From Paludibacteraceae bacterium (lineage in GTDB: Bacteria > Bacteroidota > Bacteroidia > Bacteroidales > Paludibacteraceae), in NCBI GenBank assembly GCA_016938015.1, contig JAFGVL010000081.1, forward strand, positions 1-32,191: a DNA stretch of 32,191 nt. The letters run 5' to 3'. Positions within the stretch are counted from its first letter, which is position 1. Each line of letters opens with the position of its first letter. The notes under the pieces were generated by a model, which did no database searches, was not told the DNA's origin, and was given only the letters and a program-made list of their open reading frames with translations. Both the position numbers and the translations under genes were made by a program. This document shows positions 31,799 through 32,191 of this stretch, one piece after another.

Positions 31799-31871
31799 TT
31801 AAAAATAGTTATTTAAAGGCTTGGTATAAGCCAATTTTAAGCATATTGTCGGGATAAAAGTAAGTTATGTA

Positions 31872-31903
31872 TAAAAAAAGAGCTGTACTTAAAAAAGTAC
31901 AGC
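31872..31903 (-). terminator. Terminator behind the small lipoprotein gene
   Basis: GCTGTACTT (31882-31890) pairs with AAGTACAGC (31895-31903) around a four-base loop; on the minus strand the stem is followed by TCTTTTTTTATA. It ends the lipoprotein transcript before the MauE-thioredoxin gene. Confidence 0.8.
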
Positions 31904-31927
31904 CTTTAATTTTTTTGTGATTGTTAG

Positions 31928-32128
31928 TTATTTTTCAACACAAGAAATAGTACCGGTAGGAACACGGATACCTAATACTTCTGTTGTGTACAACTCATCA
32001 CATTCTTCGTCAGTAGTTTCAGTAGTTACAGTGCCATCCCAATCTGTACATGTACATTCTTTTTCTTTAGAACAGCTTGTTAAAGCTAATAAACCTACAA
32101 CACCAAAAACAAATAATAACTTTTTCAT
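31928..32128 (-). CDS. Small cysteine-containing lipoprotein
   Basis: A 66-residue protein with a clear lipoprotein leader, MKKLLFVFGVVGLLALTSC (Cys19). The mature part has four more Cys (25, 27, 43, 63) in a short acidic sequence with CTCTDWDG and a TTETTDEECDE stretch, so two disulfides are likely. I recognise no named family. Small Cys-containing lipoproteins of this type occur in Bacteroidota near redox proteins. It lies upstream of the MauE-thioredoxin gene on the same strand, but a good terminator separates them. No promoter was found in the 63 nt left in the window. Confidence 0.75.
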   Translation of the reverse strand: MKKLLFVFGVVGLLALTSCSKEKECTCTDWDGTVTTETTDEECDELYTTEVLGIRVPTGTISCVEK

Positions 32129-32191
32129 AATAAATGTAGTAAAATAATATGCTTACTCTTGTTTGGTTTTCAGCTTCCCCAAAACAGACAA

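Overview
The window looks like a chromosomal segment of a Bacteroidota bacterium, probably close to Bacteroidales, though rank below phylum cannot be fixed from the sequence. The evidence is a type III glutamine synthetase (GlnN), AT-rich spacers with Bacteroidota-type promoters (TTTG, about 20 nt, TAnnTTTG), scarcity of Shine-Dalgarno sequences (hsp20 is an exception), an exported MsrB-MsrA fusion, MauE/thioredoxin and DUF4139 proteins, and many short lipoproteins. Most genes are ordinary housekeeping genes. The accessory parts are a type II restriction-modification pair (17.3-19.3 kb) and a tRNA locus full of duplicated tRNA fragments (29.9-30.9 kb).

Region 1 (1-6650, all minus strand) is a nitrogen-assimilation block. 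In transcription order it holds a TorF-like porin, glnK2-amtB2, a terminator, a strong promoter, glnK1-amtB1, a hairpin and glnN, which is cut by the window edge. It covers outer-membrane entry, ammonium channels with PII regulators, and fixation into glutamine. The two PII proteins differ at the T-loop tyrosine (Tyr in one, Phe in the other).

Region 2 (7077-14798, minus) holds an unusually long PurF-type amidophosphoribosyltransferase, glutamine-dependent NAD synthetase, a DUF4139 protein and DNA primase. Two of these also use glutamine as amide donor, continuing the nitrogen theme. Region 3 (14968-17234, plus) is a likely operon of a cation-diffusion transporter with a Cys/His tail, a GH114-like lipoprotein and a small outer-membrane protein.

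Region 4 (17310-19253) is a convergent type II restriction-modification pair whose 3' ends overlap by 42 bp. The methyltransferase carries an N-terminal helix-turn-helix domain and has dyad-like repeats at its start. Region 5 (19399-29732) carries a CoA-transferase, a small Ala/Lys-rich exported protein, an M16 protease, MnmA, an unannotated 33-residue membrane peptide, Hsp20, MsrB-MsrA, RNase HII, an HD-domain protein and an M28 peptidase.

Region 6 (29850-30900) is the most unusual. One promoter drives tRNA-Gly(GCC) and tRNA-Leu(UAA). Around them lie a 5' tRNA-Gly fossil, a duplicated tRNA-Gly 3' tail, a small GIY-YIG nuclease gene, and two further copies of the tRNA-Leu 3' end. Each of the three duplicated tails is preceded or interrupted by a palindrome. 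This resembles the footprint of a small mobile or homing element acting on tRNA genes. The window ends with a MauE-thioredoxin fusion and a Cys-containing lipoprotein on the minus strand.
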